From Vampirovibrio chlorellavorus (GTDB lineage: Bacteria > Cyanobacteriota > Vampirovibrionia > Vampirovibrionales > Vampirovibrionaceae), in the NCBI GenBank assembly GCA_003149345.1, contig QFWI01000008.1, positions 1 to 64,000 on the forward strand: a stretch of 64,000 nucleotides of DNA, read 5' to 3'. Each line of letters opens with the position of its first letter. The stretch's first letter is position 1. The position numbers were made by a program, and so were the translations under genes. The notes under the pieces are model-generated. The model saw only the letters and a list, made by a program, of their open reading frames with translations, had not been told where the DNA came from and made no database searches. This document shows, piece by piece, positions 63,579 to 64,000 of the stretch.

Positions 63579-63865
63579 TGTATGTCATCCTTTGTATATA
63601 TGTACGACTAAGTTTGCGTATCCAGTGATGAAGAAGACAGATTAGCGAAAGTGAATTCGATACTATAAAGACAGGACACATCAGAATGATGCGCCCTGAT
63701 TCCCAGCTTTTTAAAAAGCGGCTAAATGTTGTAGATGCGCATTTTATAAAGCCCCAGACTGGCCTCAATGGCTCCAATGATCTGGGTCAGCCCTTGGCGG
63801 AAATCCGTTTGCGTTTGCCCGAGGGCCATCGTGATTTCGGTAAGCACGTGCGCTTAGAGCGGTCT

Positions 63866-64000
63866 TAACACCAGTTCCAGCACCGGCATCTCTTGCAGTG
63901 GCACCAGCGCTTTGGGGAAGAGGGTGGTGCAGGGCTGCTTCAGCCGGATGCCTTGGCCCACTGGCCAAAATAATGGCCCGTCCGGGTGGGGTGTGGTTGC
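63866..64000 (-). pseudogene. Frameshifted nucleotidyltransferase remnant (partial)
   Basis: Reading the minus strand from the window edge, one frame gives AIILASG and the next gives GQGIRLKQPCTTLFPKALVP followed by LQEMPVLELVL and a stop. Together they resemble the N-terminus of NDP-sugar pyrophosphorylases (AxILAGGxGTRL...PKALVPV..KPMLE). A frameshift and early stop make it non-functional, unless the rest continues outside the window. Confidence 0.45.

Noticed and set aside
63514..63777. 87-codon minus-strand frame
   Set aside because: Overlaps the start and promoter of the gene at 62,751 and lacks a plausible start context.

Overview
The window has two parts. Positions 1 to about 29,830 are mobile DNA: AT-richer, densely packed, and rich in defence genes. 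Positions 29,829 to 64,000 are ordinary bacterial chromosome of roughly 50-55% GC. The chromosomal genes suggest a diderm, flagellated bacterium. They include flbD and a YvyF-like flagellar regulator, clpB, a ylqD-rimM-trmD cluster, csaB, panD, glyA-rpiB and nucleotide-sugar genes. A Vampirovibrio/Melainabacteria-type lineage (non-photosynthetic Cyanobacteria relatives) fits best, but that is inference from gene content.

Mobile part. Two related integrative elements lie head to tail against one tRNA-Phe gene (29,829-29,904, minus strand). Element 2 (about 17,307-29,828, 12.5 kb) is complete. Its left boundary is a 45-bp copy of the tRNA 3' end (17,307-17,351) and its right boundary is the intact tRNA. 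Element 1 ends at 17,306 and its left end lies outside the window. Both share a backbone in the same order: variable cargo; a DUF3768-family gene (-); an ~83-aa gene (+); a swapped gene (-); an XRE repressor (-); a divergent operator; one or two exported or membrane proteins (+); a 357-bp non-coding block identical in 355 of 357 positions; an iteron-type origin; a primase-helicase (-); an AlpA-like DNA-binding protein (-); a Cys/His-rich protein (+); and a tyrosine integrase (+). No capsid, tail, terminase or conjugation gene is visible. Size and layout resemble phage-satellite (PICI-like) islands.

Cargo. Element 1 carries a four-gene operon (retron-type reverse transcriptase, Vsr nickase, C5 cytosine methyltransferase, and a probable restriction endonuclease) with a ~0.6-kb non-coding leader, plus a single-chain SIR2-APAZ-PIWI short Argonaute. 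Element 2 carries an apparently undescribed trio (HTH-SF2 helicase, Cys4 mini-protein, PD-(D/E)XK nuclease) and a GNAT-like gene. In both elements the cargo sits in the same slot.

Chromosome. In order: a superinfection-immunity-like membrane protein; wecA/tagO, glyA, rpiB and a divergent Sua5/YrdC protein (-); rfbB-rfbD-csaB (+); several lineage-specific proteins; a YvyF-like protein and an HD phosphohydrolase; clpB-flbD; an alpha/beta hydrolase; trmD-rimM-ylqD (-); panD; an FAD oxidoreductase; era; a DUF2993 protein; two small exported Cys-rich proteins; ilvE; an ERF-family annealing protein; two GT4 glycosyltransferases and a UDP-sugar dehydrogenase. A dispersed ~150-bp palindromic repeat occurs three times directly after stop codons. 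Its terminal arms differ between copies yet stay self-complementary.
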